From JAPHTQ01 sp050299175 (GTDB lineage Bacteria > Pseudomonadota > Gammaproteobacteria > Thiohalomonadales > Thiohalomonadaceae): 64,000 nucleotides of DNA. The first letter of the stretch is position 1; each line of letters opens with the position of its first letter. Below the pieces are notes generated by a model that saw nothing but the letters and a program-made list of their open reading frames with translations, made no database searches and had not been told where the DNA came from. A program made the translations under genes and the position numbers. Shown here in pieces: positions 15,278 through 24,207 of this stretch. The stretch spans positions 1 through 64,000 of the forward strand of contig JBNKVM010000074.1 of the NCBI GenBank assembly GCA_050299175.1, read 5' to 3'.

Positions 15278-17230
15278 TTAGCCATTAGTTTCATCCACTT
15301 GATCAAGTTGACTTACTGGTGGCCGCGCATTCCGTCCATCTTTTTTACTGTCATCATTCCTGTACGGCTCACTAACTTTGAATCCGAAGAACTTTTCACC
15401 GTCTGACTGTCTTTGCAGAAGGTCATTTTTGACCATTCCAGCAAGATCCTTCAGCGGTTTCGGTGCTTTGTCGGCAAACTCATCCAGGAAGACGATAACT
15501 TCCTCTGGATTAGACAGCGCAGCATCACTGCCACCCAGTACCTCATCAATACTTGCTCTGTTTTCACGCATAATCTTGCCAAGCGACACTGCAAGTTCAG
15601 GATTCTCCATAAGGACATCCAATGCTGCATCGGAATTCTCATAGAGTATGGACGTATATACGGAACCAGTTTCCGAGTTAGCCAGCACTGTATCTCTATA
15701 CGATCTGGCCTGCATAACGTCTGAAGGTCCAAGATCGGCCTTTTTGTAGAGACCAAACCATGATTTCACTGCGCATGTGGCACCGTGTTTAAACTGCGCC
15801 GTCATTGTTGCACCGGGAGCAGAAAAGTTTGAAATTTCTATACCGGTACTCGTTCCATCGTATTTCTTGCTGTTTGGAGTCGTACAGGGACCGAATTTAT
15901 CGCCTGAGGTGTAATAATCATCAGCATCAGCACCCCCACCACCCTCGATCTCTTCCAAACCATCCGCCTCCATCAGGCGAAGAATTTTGTGGGCACTATA
16001 GGAGTTATTGTACTGAAAGTTCGTACCCGCAGCGTTGAGAGTTGCATCAACATGCCAGATAAGCATACCGTCTGCCGGCATACCTGGCGCATCGTCATTC
16101 CCTACACGCTGCCTATTTTGCACGACGAAGTATTCACCAAAAACATTTGGCGCAGCGGGCGGCCACATTAGCACGCAATTTTGAGACGTTCCGGAAGCAT
16201 CAAGACTGGCATTTTGTGTGCCACTGAATATATAAACGGGCGATATCCAGTCAAGCAACCATTTACTGAAGCAGTTATGATCGCCCTTGTTTCCTGCCAT
16301 CATATCCAGCCCGCCGACACCACCTTTCGGCCCAACACCATCATCATAATCGTAATAGTCAGGCAGACCGAGTGCATGGCCTGTTTCATGAATCACAACA
16401 CGTGGGTTAAATGCTCCGCCAACCGGATTCGCTTCCCACTGCCATGAATATTTTTTAAAGCTCACACCGTCGAGCTTGTATGATGAATCCGAGAAGCTGG
16501 TCTGATATCCCCACCAGAAGTTCCCCCATCCATTGTTAGGACCCGCCCATATGACCACGAAGTAGTCGACGACACCATCCCCATCATTATCATACTGACT
16601 AAAATTGTGGCCTTGTGCCTCATAGTGATCCAGCACTTCTTTAATGAGGCTCTCACGTCCTGCTGTCGACTGGGTGACATCTGTTCGGTCATAAGATGTT
16701 TGATACCAGCCCAAAGTATTACCACTACCCAGATCGAGCTGATTATATGAAGCACGATCATAATAGGTTGCAAGGCTTTCATAAGGAGCCTGCGCAGCAT
16801 CACCTGCACCAAACAATTCACTATGGATGTCATCGCGCGAGTTGGTATGTGTCTCGTCCTGAAACTCGATAAGCAATGCAAGAATTTTTACATTACCTTT
16901 CGTGGGCATTCCCTGCCGCCCTGAAGGAGGCGCCATAAGTGGTGCGGTGCGGTTGATTTCATCCATCTTCACACCCTTCATTTCGAGACGTATTCGTTCG
17001 GCTTTATTCAGTGCGCGTTTCAGAAGAAAGCTATCTACCTTATGATTCCCGAGCTTATTCACAAAGTCATAGCGCTTCTTCAACTCTGTTCTATTCAGCT
17101 GTTTAAACTTTTGTTTTTCCTGCTCATCGGGGCGTTCAAGCGCATACGCCGTATTTAAGCTCCCCAGGACACAAACTATAACTACAAAACATTGCCACCA
17201 TACCTGCGATGTACATATCCGTTTTTTCAT
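15278..17230 (-). CDS. Secreted M6-family metalloprotease
   Basis: A 650-residue exported protein. It has a signal peptide (residues 1-30, ending TAYA), an N-terminal prodomain-like helical region (32-95), and an M6 (immune inhibitor A-like) catalytic domain from about 112. The zinc motif HETGHALGLPDYYD has His281, Glu282, His285 and the family Asp291. Asp-rich segments (YDNDGDGVVDYF) suggest calcium binding. The last about 170 residues form an unrecognised extension that lacks the usual PKD or MAM domains. It probably degrades extracellular protein. It is likely co-transcribed with the gene at 17274. Confidence 0.85.
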   Translation of the reverse strand: MKKRICTSQVWWQCFVVIVCVLGSLNTAYALERPDEQEKQKFKQLNRTELKKRYDFVNKLGNHKVDSFLLKRALNKAERIRLEMKGVKMDEINRTAPLMAPPSGRQGMPTKGNVKILALLIEFQDETHTNSRDDIHSELFGAGDAAQAPYESLATYYDRASYNQLDLGSGNTLGWYQTSYDRTDVTQSTAGRESLIKEVLDHYEAQGHNFSQYDNDGDGVVDYFVVIWAGPNNGWGNFWWGYQTSFSDSSYKLDGVSFKKYSWQWEANPVGGAFNPRVVIHETGHALGLPDYYDYDDGVGPKGGVGGLDMMAGNKGDHNCFSKWLLDWISPVYIFSGTQNASLDASGTSQNCVLMWPPAAPNVFGEYFVVQNRQRVGNDDAPGMPADGMLIWHVDATLNAAGTNFQYNNSYSAHKILRLMEADGLEEIEGGGGADADDYYTSGDKFGPCTTPNSKKYDGTSTGIEISNFSAPGATMTAQFKHGATCAVKSWFGLYKKADLGPSDVMQARSYRDTVLANSETGSVYTSILYENSDAALDVLMENPELAVSLGKIMRENRASIDEVLGGSDAALSNPEEVIVFLDEFADKAPKPLKDLAGMVKNDLLQRQSDGEKFFGFKVSEPYRNDDSKKDGRNARPPVSQLDQVDETNG

Positions 17231-17273
17231 CTCTCTTCTCCTTTAGATTATCAGGATTTCACCTCACAACCGG

Positions 17274-17771
17274 CTACCTGGCAGACTGCATTACTCTCTC
17301 GACCAACTCTACCAACACGGATGGAACCGTATCATTTTCTGAGTGAAATCGTATTACGCGTTCACCCTGCTTATTCCTGATTGTCAGTTGATAGCCCCAC
17401 CATGAAAATTCTGACTTAAATGGTGCTTTGTATTCACCATGCAGATCATCGGCCTCTACCTTTTCCACTAGATGCAGCAATTCCTCCATTTCAGATTGTT
17501 TAATCTCCCCCTTCCTGAGCAACTCTCTCTCTCCGAATGTAAAAGCAAATACCTCATATTCACCATTGCTACTAATCCGCACATCCGTGCCGTGGCTTTC
17601 CCAGTTACGCCTCTCTAACTCGATATTCTGAAGATCACTCTTATCCAAGTGAGACCCTGACGCGTCGGATGCAGCTCCATTTACATGATCCAAAGCACAT
17701 GCACTGGCAACAACAAACATTGATGCCAACACTATAATAACGGCGCGATTCAAGCTGAATATTCCGAACAT
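17274..17771 (-). CDS. Hypothetical exported protein
   Basis: A 165-residue protein with an N-terminal hydrophobic signal (about residues 8-26, ending SACALD). The mature region is charged (NIELERRNWESHGTDVRISSNGEYEVFAF ... in separate strands). Cleavage by signal peptidase I seems likelier than lipidation because the residue three before Cys is Ala. It lies 43 bp upstream of the M6 protease on the same strand, so the two may form an operon. An inhibitor or chaperone role for the protease would be pure speculation. Confidence 0.55.
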   Translation of the reverse strand: MFGIFSLNRAVIIVLASMFVVASACALDHVNGAASDASGSHLDKSDLQNIELERRNWESHGTDVRISSNGEYEVFAFTFGERELLRKGEIKQSEMEELLHLVEKVEADDLHGEYKAPFKSEFSWWGYQLTIRNKQGERVIRFHSENDTVPSVLVELVERVMQSAR

Positions 17772-17902
17772 AACTTACCCTCGCTTCATACTAACCATGA
17801 GGGGCTTTACACAGGTGCTATGTGTCATAAGGCATTTAATCCCAATACGCGCACACAGCCTTCGTGTCCCCTTATGCACAGGTGTGTTTCACATTTCAGT
17901 GC

Positions 17903-18847
17903 TTATGGCGGGCCGTAGTTCACGTGTTTTACCGTGGCAACGCCTGCCTCTGGTATCACAACAATAAAGAGATGATTGAACTCGCCATCCGGGATATTGC
18001 ACGTGTTACCCGGTCCCCATGGCAAATAAGTCGGACACACGGCGATGCCGCTCAGGCTTTCGACAAGCTGCGGTACTGTATTGCTATGACCAACGACAAG
18101 TACGGTTTGGTTTAAATAGTTACTGAGGATGTGAGCCGCAAGTTCTGGTGTTGTATTGAGAGCAGCTGGCAGAGTTTCTACCGCAGCCGTGATCGCCGGA
18201 TCGCAGCTGTCTAACCCCGCTGAAGGATGACTTGATTGCTGAACCCGAATTGGGACACTCTGGGTGATCGCTGCCGGTTGTGCAGTCTGTGCGGTACGAC
18301 ACCACTCGGTGGAAAAAACAGCACTGACATCCGCCATCGCTGCCAATTCGCCCAGATTGGCGGCACGTGAAACGCCTATCCCAATATTGTCCGGATCTGC
18401 CGCCAGGTTGGTATTCGCTGCATCGGATGCTTTCTCAACATGACGGGACAGGATGACGACCGTTCCCTGATAGCGATGAAGGAAAATATTTCCCGTCTGC
18501 ATCCCGTTTCCAGTGACAACAAAGAAACCGGGAGCACTGTCGTAGCTGGCAAATACCGGGTGCTCTGCGGTAACGTGATAGCGGCCTTTGGCAAGTTTTC
18601 GACGATAGAAACCACTGTCATTAGTAGTAGCTCCGTAGCTACTGCTGCCTTCCTCCTTCGTGAAGGTAATGTCCACATCGGAGATGGTCGGACCAATAGT
18701 CCCGTCCCCTTCGCGCACATAGGCATGCCCCTGGAATCCAGTGCACCCGGCCAGCGCGAGAAATGCAAACATGATTAAGATGACCCTGGCATCTCGACGT
18801 GTGTCAGGGGAGCAAAACTTTTGGTGTAATGCGTGAGATGTGGTCAC
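17903..18847 (-). CDS. Lipoprotein with a beta-sandwich domain fused to a histidine-phosphatase-like domain
   Basis: A 314-residue protein with a lipobox (LALAGC, Cys35) after an unusually long N-terminal region; a later start is possible. Residues about 40-125 resemble a carboxypeptidase-regulatory-like beta-sandwich (TNDSGFYRRKLAKGRYHVTAEHP). From about 128 a SixA/phosphoglycerate-mutase-like domain follows, with VVILSRHVEK (catalytic RHxE), FSTEWCRTAQTA (the usual SP-xRTxQTA) and VVGHSNT (the GHxN motif). The key His residues are present, so activity is possible. Substrate is unknown. Confidence 0.65.
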   Translation of the reverse strand: MTTSHALHQKFCSPDTRRDARVILIMFAFLALAGCTGFQGHAYVREGDGTIGPTISDVDITFTKEEGSSSYGATTNDSGFYRRKLAKGRYHVTAEHPVFASYDSAPGFFVVTGNGMQTGNIFLHRYQGTVVILSRHVEKASDAANTNLAADPDNIGIGVSRAANLGELAAMADVSAVFSTEWCRTAQTAQPAAITQSVPIRVQQSSHPSAGLDSCDPAITAAVETLPAALNTTPELAAHILSNYLNQTVLVVGHSNTVPQLVESLSGIAVCPTYLPWGPGNTCNIPDGEFNHLFIVVIPEAGVATVKHVNYGPP

Positions 18848-18895
18848 TTAAACCCCTCCCTGTTATACGTGTTTATCCCTGATCAAGGAGGATAG

Positions 18896-19012
18896 ACTGC
18901 CATCCGCAACAAAGCGACACACTTCCAATCCGATCAACCCTCGCGAACCACCCTCAAACGCTTTAAAATCCCCTCCTGCGGACCAATTTATAGGCACACT
19001 GCCATCCGCAAC
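18896..19012. repeat. Pair of 15-bp direct repeats at the island edge
   Basis: ACTGCCATCCGCAAC occurs at 18896-18910 and again at 18998-19012, 102 bp apart, between the last accessory gene and the conserved gene at 19026. It could be a local duplication or a recombination scar at the end of the island. Confidence 0.6.
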
Positions 19013-19025
19013 GAGAGATTAGCCA

Positions 19026-20030
19026 ATGAGCCAGCAAGAACACCCGTTTGCACAGTATGTCCGTATCCTCGGCAAGGGCCGCAATGGCTCCCGTGGCCTG
19101 ACCGGCGACGAGATGCGCGATGCGATGCGCATGATCATGCGCCACGAGGTCGAACCGATTCAGCTTGGCGCCTTCCTGATGCTGATGCGGGTCAAGGAAG
19201 AGAGTCCGGAAGAGGTCGCTGCGGCGGTCGAAGCAGTGCGCGAAAGCCTGGCGATCCCCGCCGGTGCGCCGAAACCGGACCTGGACTGGTCCTCCTACGC
19301 GGGCAAGAAACGCGTTCTTCCCTGGTACCTGCTGGCAACCCTGCTGATGGCCGAAAACGGCATCCGTATCTTCATGCACGGCGCTGCGGGGCACACCGCT
19401 GGCCGTATCTATACCAAGGACATCCTGCCGCAACTGGGCGTTCCGGTAGCAAAAAGCCTCGACGAGGCGGCGAAACAGCTGCAACAGGACAACTTCTGCT
19501 ACATCGACTTGGAGCACATGAGCCAGCGCCTCTACGAGATCATCGAGATGCGCCCCCTGCTCGGCCTGCGCTCCCCGGTCCACACCATCGCCCGCATGCT
19601 CAACCCGTTCAACGCCGACCATGTGATGCAGGGCATCTTCCACCCCGGCTACCGCCCCACCCACCAGGAGGCGGGCCAACTGCTCAATATCCCCCACCTC
19701 GCCGTGATCAAGGGCGAAGGCGGTGAAATCGAGCGCAACCCGGATATGGAGCTGCTGCTTCAGGGCGTCCGCCACGGCAAGATGTTCGAGGAGGAGTGGC
19801 CCGCCATGTTCGCCAAGCGCCACATCCGCCCGGACGAGATGGATGTGAACGACCTGATCGCCGTGTGGAACGGCGACAAGCAGGATGAATACGCCGAAGG
19901 CGCGGTGATCGGCACCGTCGCCCTCTCCCTCTACACCCTGGGCCGCGCCGCCAGCCGCGAAGAGGCGGAGATCCAGGCTCGAACCATGTGGGATGCGCGC
20001 AACCGCGCCCGTTTCGCCAACGCTGCTTAG
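19026..20030 (+). CDS. TrpD2/YbiB-type phosphoribosyltransferase-like protein
   Basis: A 334-residue member of the anthranilate phosphoribosyltransferase fold (glycosyl transferase family 3), with the N-terminal helical domain (MRDAMRMIMRHEVEPIQLGAF) and the phosphoribosyl-binding domain. Family members of the TrpD2/YbiB branch bind nucleic acid and are not tryptophan enzymes. The true TrpD glycine-rich loop is replaced here by FMHGAAGHTAGR. It lies 16 bp before dsrN and is probably co-transcribed with it. Confidence 0.75.
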   Translation: MSQQEHPFAQYVRILGKGRNGSRGLTGDEMRDAMRMIMRHEVEPIQLGAFLMLMRVKEESPEEVAAAVEAVRESLAIPAGAPKPDLDWSSYAGKKRVLPWYLLATLLMAENGIRIFMHGAAGHTAGRIYTKDILPQLGVPVAKSLDEAAKQLQQDNFCYIDLEHMSQRLYEIIEMRPLLGLRSPVHTIARMLNPFNADHVMQGIFHPGYRPTHQEAGQLLNIPHLAVIKGEGGEIERNPDMELLLQGVRHGKMFEEEWPAMFAKRHIRPDEMDVNDLIAVWNGDKQDEYAEGAVIGTVALSLYTLGRAASREEAEIQARTMWDARNRARFANAA

Positions 20031-20046
20031 GCAACCTGAGGAATCG

Positions 20047-21462
20047 ATGTCACGACTGCTGCTCGGCGCCAGCCATAAATCCTCCGGCAAGACCACCATC
20101 ACCCTGGGGATCTGCGCCGCCCTGGCCCACAGCGGGGTCAGAGTACAGCCGTTCAAGAAGGGCCCAGACTACATCGACCCGATGTGGCTGGGACGCGCCG
20201 CAGGACAGACCTGCTATAACCTCGACTTCAACACCATGGGCCACGACGAGATCCGTGAGGTATTCGTCCGCCGCAGTGAGGGCAGCGACATCGCTCTCAT
20301 TGAGGGCAACATGGGGCTGTTCGACAGCATTGATGTGGAAGGCAGCGTCAGCAACGCAGAGATGGCCAAGCTGCTCGACGCCCCGGTAATACTGGTGCTC
20401 GACGTCAAGGGCGCTACCCGCAGCGTGGTGCCGGTGATTATGGGATTCCAGCAGTTCGACCCGGCGCTCAACATCGCCGGGGTGATCCTCAACAAGGTAG
20501 CGGGCAACTGCCACGAAGACCGCCTGCACCAGGCAATCGAGCACTACTGTGACATCCCGCTCATCGGCTCCATCCGCCGTGATAAACGACTGGCCATTGA
20601 TGAGCGCCACCTGGGGCTGATCCCCGGTAATGAAGCCTCCGAGGTGGATGCCAAGCTGGTGCAGATCCGCGAGCTGATCGCCGCCCAGGTAGACCTGGAG
20701 GCGCTTCGGACCATCGCAGACACCGCACCCGCCCTGCCCGCTCCCCAGCCAGTGTCCTTCCCGCCAGCAGCCGAGACAGTACGTATCGCCATCGCCCGTG
20801 ACTCCGCCTTTGGCTTCTACTACCCGGACGATCTGGAGGCCCTGCAAGCAGCCGGCGCGGCGTTGGTGCCGTTCAGTACTCTCAACGACAGCGCACTGCC
20901 CGAGGACATCGACGGCCTGTTCATCGGTGGCGGCTTCCCCGAGACCCATCTGGCCGAACTGGAGGCCAATCGCCCCCTGCGCGAGGCGATTCACAGCGCC
21001 ATCGACGCGGGCCTGCCCGCCTACGCCGAATGCGGTGGCCTGATGTATCTCTGTCGTTCCATCCAGTGGAAAGAGCAGCGCGGCGAGATGGTTGGTATCA
21101 TCCCCGGTGACGTGGTGATGCACCGCATGCCGGTGGGCCGCGGGCTGGCCGAGATCGACGAAACCGAACATGCCCCCTGGCCCGGCAGCGAAACGGGAAA
21201 GCGTTACCCGGTGCACGAGTTCCACTACTCCGCCATCGAAAACCTGCCCGACGGGCTGACCTATGCCTACCGGATGGAGCGGGGTCAGGGAATCAAGGAC
21301 GGTCATGACGGCATCGTCTACCGCAATCTGTTGGCCAACTACGTCCACCTGCGGGATGTAGCAGGCAATCACTGGGCGCAACGCTTCGTTGACTTCGTCC
21401 GACTGCGGCGTCATGAGTATCAACCGGAACCGGCCGCGGCCGCGCTCCCACCATTTATGTAA
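20047..21462 (+). CDS. dsrN: DsrN, siroheme amidase (CbiA/CobB-like)
   Basis: A 471-residue cobyrinic acid a,c-diamide synthase-type protein. The N-terminal P-loop domain reads LLLGASHKSSGKTTITLGIC. The C-terminal glutaminase domain has YAECGGLMYL (catalytic Cys) and a late His (VHEFHYS). In Dsr organisms DsrN amidates the siroheme of DsrAB. The ATG at 20047 with TGAGGA upstream is preferred over an upstream frame extension. It is separated from dsrP by 12.5 kb, unlike the usual contiguous order. Confidence 0.92.
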   Translation: MSRLLLGASHKSSGKTTITLGICAALAHSGVRVQPFKKGPDYIDPMWLGRAAGQTCYNLDFNTMGHDEIREVFVRRSEGSDIALIEGNMGLFDSIDVEGSVSNAEMAKLLDAPVILVLDVKGATRSVVPVIMGFQQFDPALNIAGVILNKVAGNCHEDRLHQAIEHYCDIPLIGSIRRDKRLAIDERHLGLIPGNEASEVDAKLVQIRELIAAQVDLEALRTIADTAPALPAPQPVSFPPAAETVRIAIARDSAFGFYYPDDLEALQAAGAALVPFSTLNDSALPEDIDGLFIGGGFPETHLAELEANRPLREAIHSAIDAGLPAYAECGGLMYLCRSIQWKEQRGEMVGIIPGDVVMHRMPVGRGLAEIDETEHAPWPGSETGKRYPVHEFHYSAIENLPDGLTYAYRMERGQGIKDGHDGIVYRNLLANYVHLRDVAGNHWAQRFVDFVRLRRHEYQPEPAAAALPPFM

Positions 21463-21477
21463 ACCAGAGGTATTCCG

Positions 21478-21786
21478 ATGATTACACTCACCGATAAAGC
21501 GAAAGAGCAGGTACTGAAAGCCGCCGAGCAGAGCGATGCCGCGGGTCTGGCGCTGCGTCTGGCAGCAAAGCGTAATTCCGATGGCACCATGGAGTACGGC
21601 ATGGGTTTCGACGACCCGCAGGACGACGACATGGTGTTCCGCTTCGGCGATGTGGAAGTGGTGATGAACGGTGAATACGGTCCCCTGCTAAAAGGCACCA
21701 CCATTGATTTCGTTGAGATCGAACCGGGCCAGTGGCACTTCATCTTTATGAATCCTAACGATGCCAACTTCCAACCCGCTCAATAA
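21478..21786 (+). CDS. dsrR: DsrR, A-type carrier-like protein without cysteines
   Basis: A 102-residue IscA/HesB-fold protein 15 bp after dsrN. It contains no cysteine at all, so it cannot bind an iron-sulfur cluster as IscA does. This matches Allochromatium DsrR, which lacks the cluster ligands and acts post-transcriptionally on Dsr expression or maturation. The acidic segment FDDPQDDDMVF is also typical. Order dsrN-dsrR is conserved. Confidence 0.93.
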   Translation: MITLTDKAKEQVLKAAEQSDAAGLALRLAAKRNSDGTMEYGMGFDDPQDDDMVFRFGDVEVVMNGEYGPLLKGTTIDFVEIEPGQWHFIFMNPNDANFQPAQ

Positions 21787-21885
21787 AAACGCGCTCGCGT
21801 GTTTGAGACAGGTTCACATTAACCGGGAGCCATTACTGGCCCTGTGGTATTATCTGCCGCTTCGTGAATAACCGGCACGAATGAC

Positions 21886-23535
21886 ATGTTGAACATGACC
21901 GACACCCATCGTCAGGGACGGCGGCACAACCTGCTGGAGACACTGACCGCACTGTTCCTGCACAGTGGCGGCGGCGTTTTCGGCAAGCGCATGCGCCTGC
22001 TGCTGATCGGTGTCGGCAATACCTTCGCCCTGCTGGTTCTCAATCTCGCGCTGCTGCTCAGCTTCCCCGAATACAAAGATATCCTGCTGTTCACCTTTGG
22101 TGTCCTGATACTTGGTGGCATAGTCCAGCTCATTGCTATCACCATCGCCTTCCGCCGCTTCCTGCTCCATCCCAGCGAAGAGCTGAAAGACTGGTCAGAT
22201 GAGATCCGCGGCGGCAACCTGAGCATCCGCCTGCAACCGGAAGAGATGGGAGAATTGAAGGAAGTCTCCAAGGACATCAACAACCTGCTCGATTACCTGC
22301 AGAATCTGACCCGTCACATGGACGACGAGATCAAACGCCAGACCAAGCGCTTCGAGCAGAAAGCCAACTCGCTGCAGGTACTCTACGACGTCGCCGCCAG
22401 CCTCAACGCCTCCCGCGACCTCAAGGACCTGCTAACCCGTTTCCTCCACACCATGCGCGACATCGTCAACGCCAAAGCGGGCACGGTGCGGCTGCTCAAT
22501 GAGAGCAACCAAATGGAACTGGTAGCCAGCATCGGCCTGGACGAAGCGGTGGTGGAACAGGAACGGCTGGTGCCGGTACAGCGCTGCCTCTGTGGTAATG
22601 CGTTAACCGGCGGCGAGGTGCTGTTCCAGCACGATCTCAACCCCTGTAACCAGTGGATTGGTCGTCCGCTGCTGGACGACGTCGATCTGGAGATGATCGC
22701 CGTGCCGTTGCAGTACCACGGCAAGAACCTCGGGGTTTACAACCTGTTTGTGGAAAAGGAAGACCTCGACTCCCGCGACGAGGTCAAGGCGCTGTTCACC
22801 AGCATCGGCCGCCACCTGGGCATGGCCATCGAAAAGGCCCACCTGGACGACGAATCGAAGCGCCTCTCCATTATTAATGAACGCAACGCCATGGCCCATG
22901 AGCTGCACGATTCGCTGGCGCAGACCCTCGCCAGCCTGCGTTTCCAGGCGAGCATGCTTGGCGAGGCGGTCGATAAGCAAGGTGCCGACGTCACCCACGA
23001 AGACATTGAGCAGATCAAGAGTGGTCTCAACGACGCCTATACCGAACTGCGCGAACTGCTGGCCCATTTCCGCGCACCGATCAGTTCCCGCGGCCTACTC
23101 CCTGCGCTGGAAGATCTGATCAGCAACTTCCGCAAGCAGACCGGCATGCATGTACTCCTGCAAAAAGAGTGGGACTCCACCCGCCTCTCACCGCACATGG
23201 AGATGCAGGTGCTGCGCATCATCCAGGAAGCGCTGGCCAATGTGCGTAAACACAGCAAGGCCAACACCGTGCGGGTGCTGCTGCGCTGTGACAACGAAGG
23301 CCACTACAACATTCTGGTCGAGGACGACGGTGTCGGTCTGGCGATGCAGCCCTTCAGCGGTCACCCCGGCGAACACCTCGGCCTGTCGATCATGGAAGAG
23401 CGCGCCCGCTATCTGGGCGGCGAATTGCGTATTGAGAGTGAATCCGGAGAGGGAACAAGGGTACAATTGGCCTTTAGCACCGCCGATGGCGGTGACGATA
23501 AAGAAAAACCACAACAACATTTCGCCCTCATTTAG
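21886..23535 (+). CDS. NarX/NreB-type sensor histidine kinase
   Basis: A 549-residue kinase. It has two membrane helices (about 38-60 and 66-90), a HAMP-like segment, a coiled coil, and a GAF-like domain (about 150-320) with a cysteine group (RCLCGNAL ... NPCNQW). A HisKA_3 dimerisation box follows (MAHELHDSLAQTLASLR), then an ATPase domain (EALANVRKHSKA, EDDGVG). The short periplasmic loop argues against nitrate sensing as in true NarX. The cysteines could sense redox state or oxygen, by analogy only. It is followed 18 bp later by its response regulator. Confidence 0.85.
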   Translation: MLNMTDTHRQGRRHNLLETLTALFLHSGGGVFGKRMRLLLIGVGNTFALLVLNLALLLSFPEYKDILLFTFGVLILGGIVQLIAITIAFRRFLLHPSEELKDWSDEIRGGNLSIRLQPEEMGELKEVSKDINNLLDYLQNLTRHMDDEIKRQTKRFEQKANSLQVLYDVAASLNASRDLKDLLTRFLHTMRDIVNAKAGTVRLLNESNQMELVASIGLDEAVVEQERLVPVQRCLCGNALTGGEVLFQHDLNPCNQWIGRPLLDDVDLEMIAVPLQYHGKNLGVYNLFVEKEDLDSRDEVKALFTSIGRHLGMAIEKAHLDDESKRLSIINERNAMAHELHDSLAQTLASLRFQASMLGEAVDKQGADVTHEDIEQIKSGLNDAYTELRELLAHFRAPISSRGLLPALEDLISNFRKQTGMHVLLQKEWDSTRLSPHMEMQVLRIIQEALANVRKHSKANTVRVLLRCDNEGHYNILVEDDGVGLAMQPFSGHPGEHLGLSIMEERARYLGGELRIESESGEGTRVQLAFSTADGGDDKEKPQQHFALI

Positions 23536-23553
23536 GGCCATTCAAAAAAACCT

Positions 23554-24204
23554 ATGCGCGTACTGCTGGTAGATGACCATACCCTTTTCCGTAGCGGCCT
23601 CGAGACCCTGCTGGAACGTCATGGAATTGAGGTGATTGCCACCGCCGGCAACGGACGGGAAGGCTTTTTCGTGGCGCAGGAACTCAAGCCCGATGTGGTG
23701 TTGCTGGACATGCGCATGCCGGAGATGAGCGGCCTCGAAGTCCTTTCAGGTCTACGCGCTGTGGGATTTAAAAGCCCAATTGTGATGCTCACCACCAGTA
23801 ATGAAGAACAGGATTTGGTAGAGTGCCTGCGTAACGGTGCCAGCGGCTATCTGCTTAAGGATATGGAGCCGGGTGAACTGGTTAACGCCCTGCGCGGCAT
23901 CATGGAGGGCAAGACCATTGTTGCACCCGAGTTGGGCGCGGTATTGGCCCGCGTGGTACAGGGCGAAGGGGAACAGACTGAGCCGAAAGAGGTCAGTCCC
24001 TTTGGCGACCTGACACCGCGGGAACTGGAGATCCTCTGCCTGCTCGCGGAAGGCCAGAGCAACAAGGTGATCGCCCGTAACCTGGGGATATCCGACGGTA
24101 CGGTGAAACTCCACGTGAAGGCGATCCTGCGCAAGCTCGATGTCCATTCACGGGTCGAAGCCGCCGTGATGGCCGTGGAACAGAATTTCTGCAACAAGGA
24201 ATAG
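23554..24204 (+). CDS. NarL/LuxR-family response regulator
   Basis: A 216-residue regulator with a receiver domain (acidic DD at residues 6-7, phospho-acceptor Asp in VVLLDMRMPEMSG, Thr and Lys in switch positions). Its LuxR-type HTH reads LTPRELEILCLLAEGQSNKVIARNLGISDGTVKLHVKAI. It forms a pair with the upstream kinase. Its targets are unknown; nearby dsr genes are candidates by position only. Confidence 0.9.
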   Translation: MRVLLVDDHTLFRSGLETLLERHGIEVIATAGNGREGFFVAQELKPDVVLLDMRMPEMSGLEVLSGLRAVGFKSPIVMLTTSNEEQDLVECLRNGASGYLLKDMEPGELVNALRGIMEGKTIVAPELGAVLARVVQGEGEQTEPKEVSPFGDLTPRELEILCLLAEGQSNKVIARNLGISDGTVKLHVKAILRKLDVHSRVEAAVMAVEQNFCNKE

Positions 24205-24207
24205 ATT

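Noticed and set aside
18963..21423. Long minus-strand frames opposite the TrpD2-like gene and dsrN (397 and 457 codons)
   Set aside because: They are antisense to genes with recognisable motifs, and their products are rich in His, Gly and Val without any family signature.
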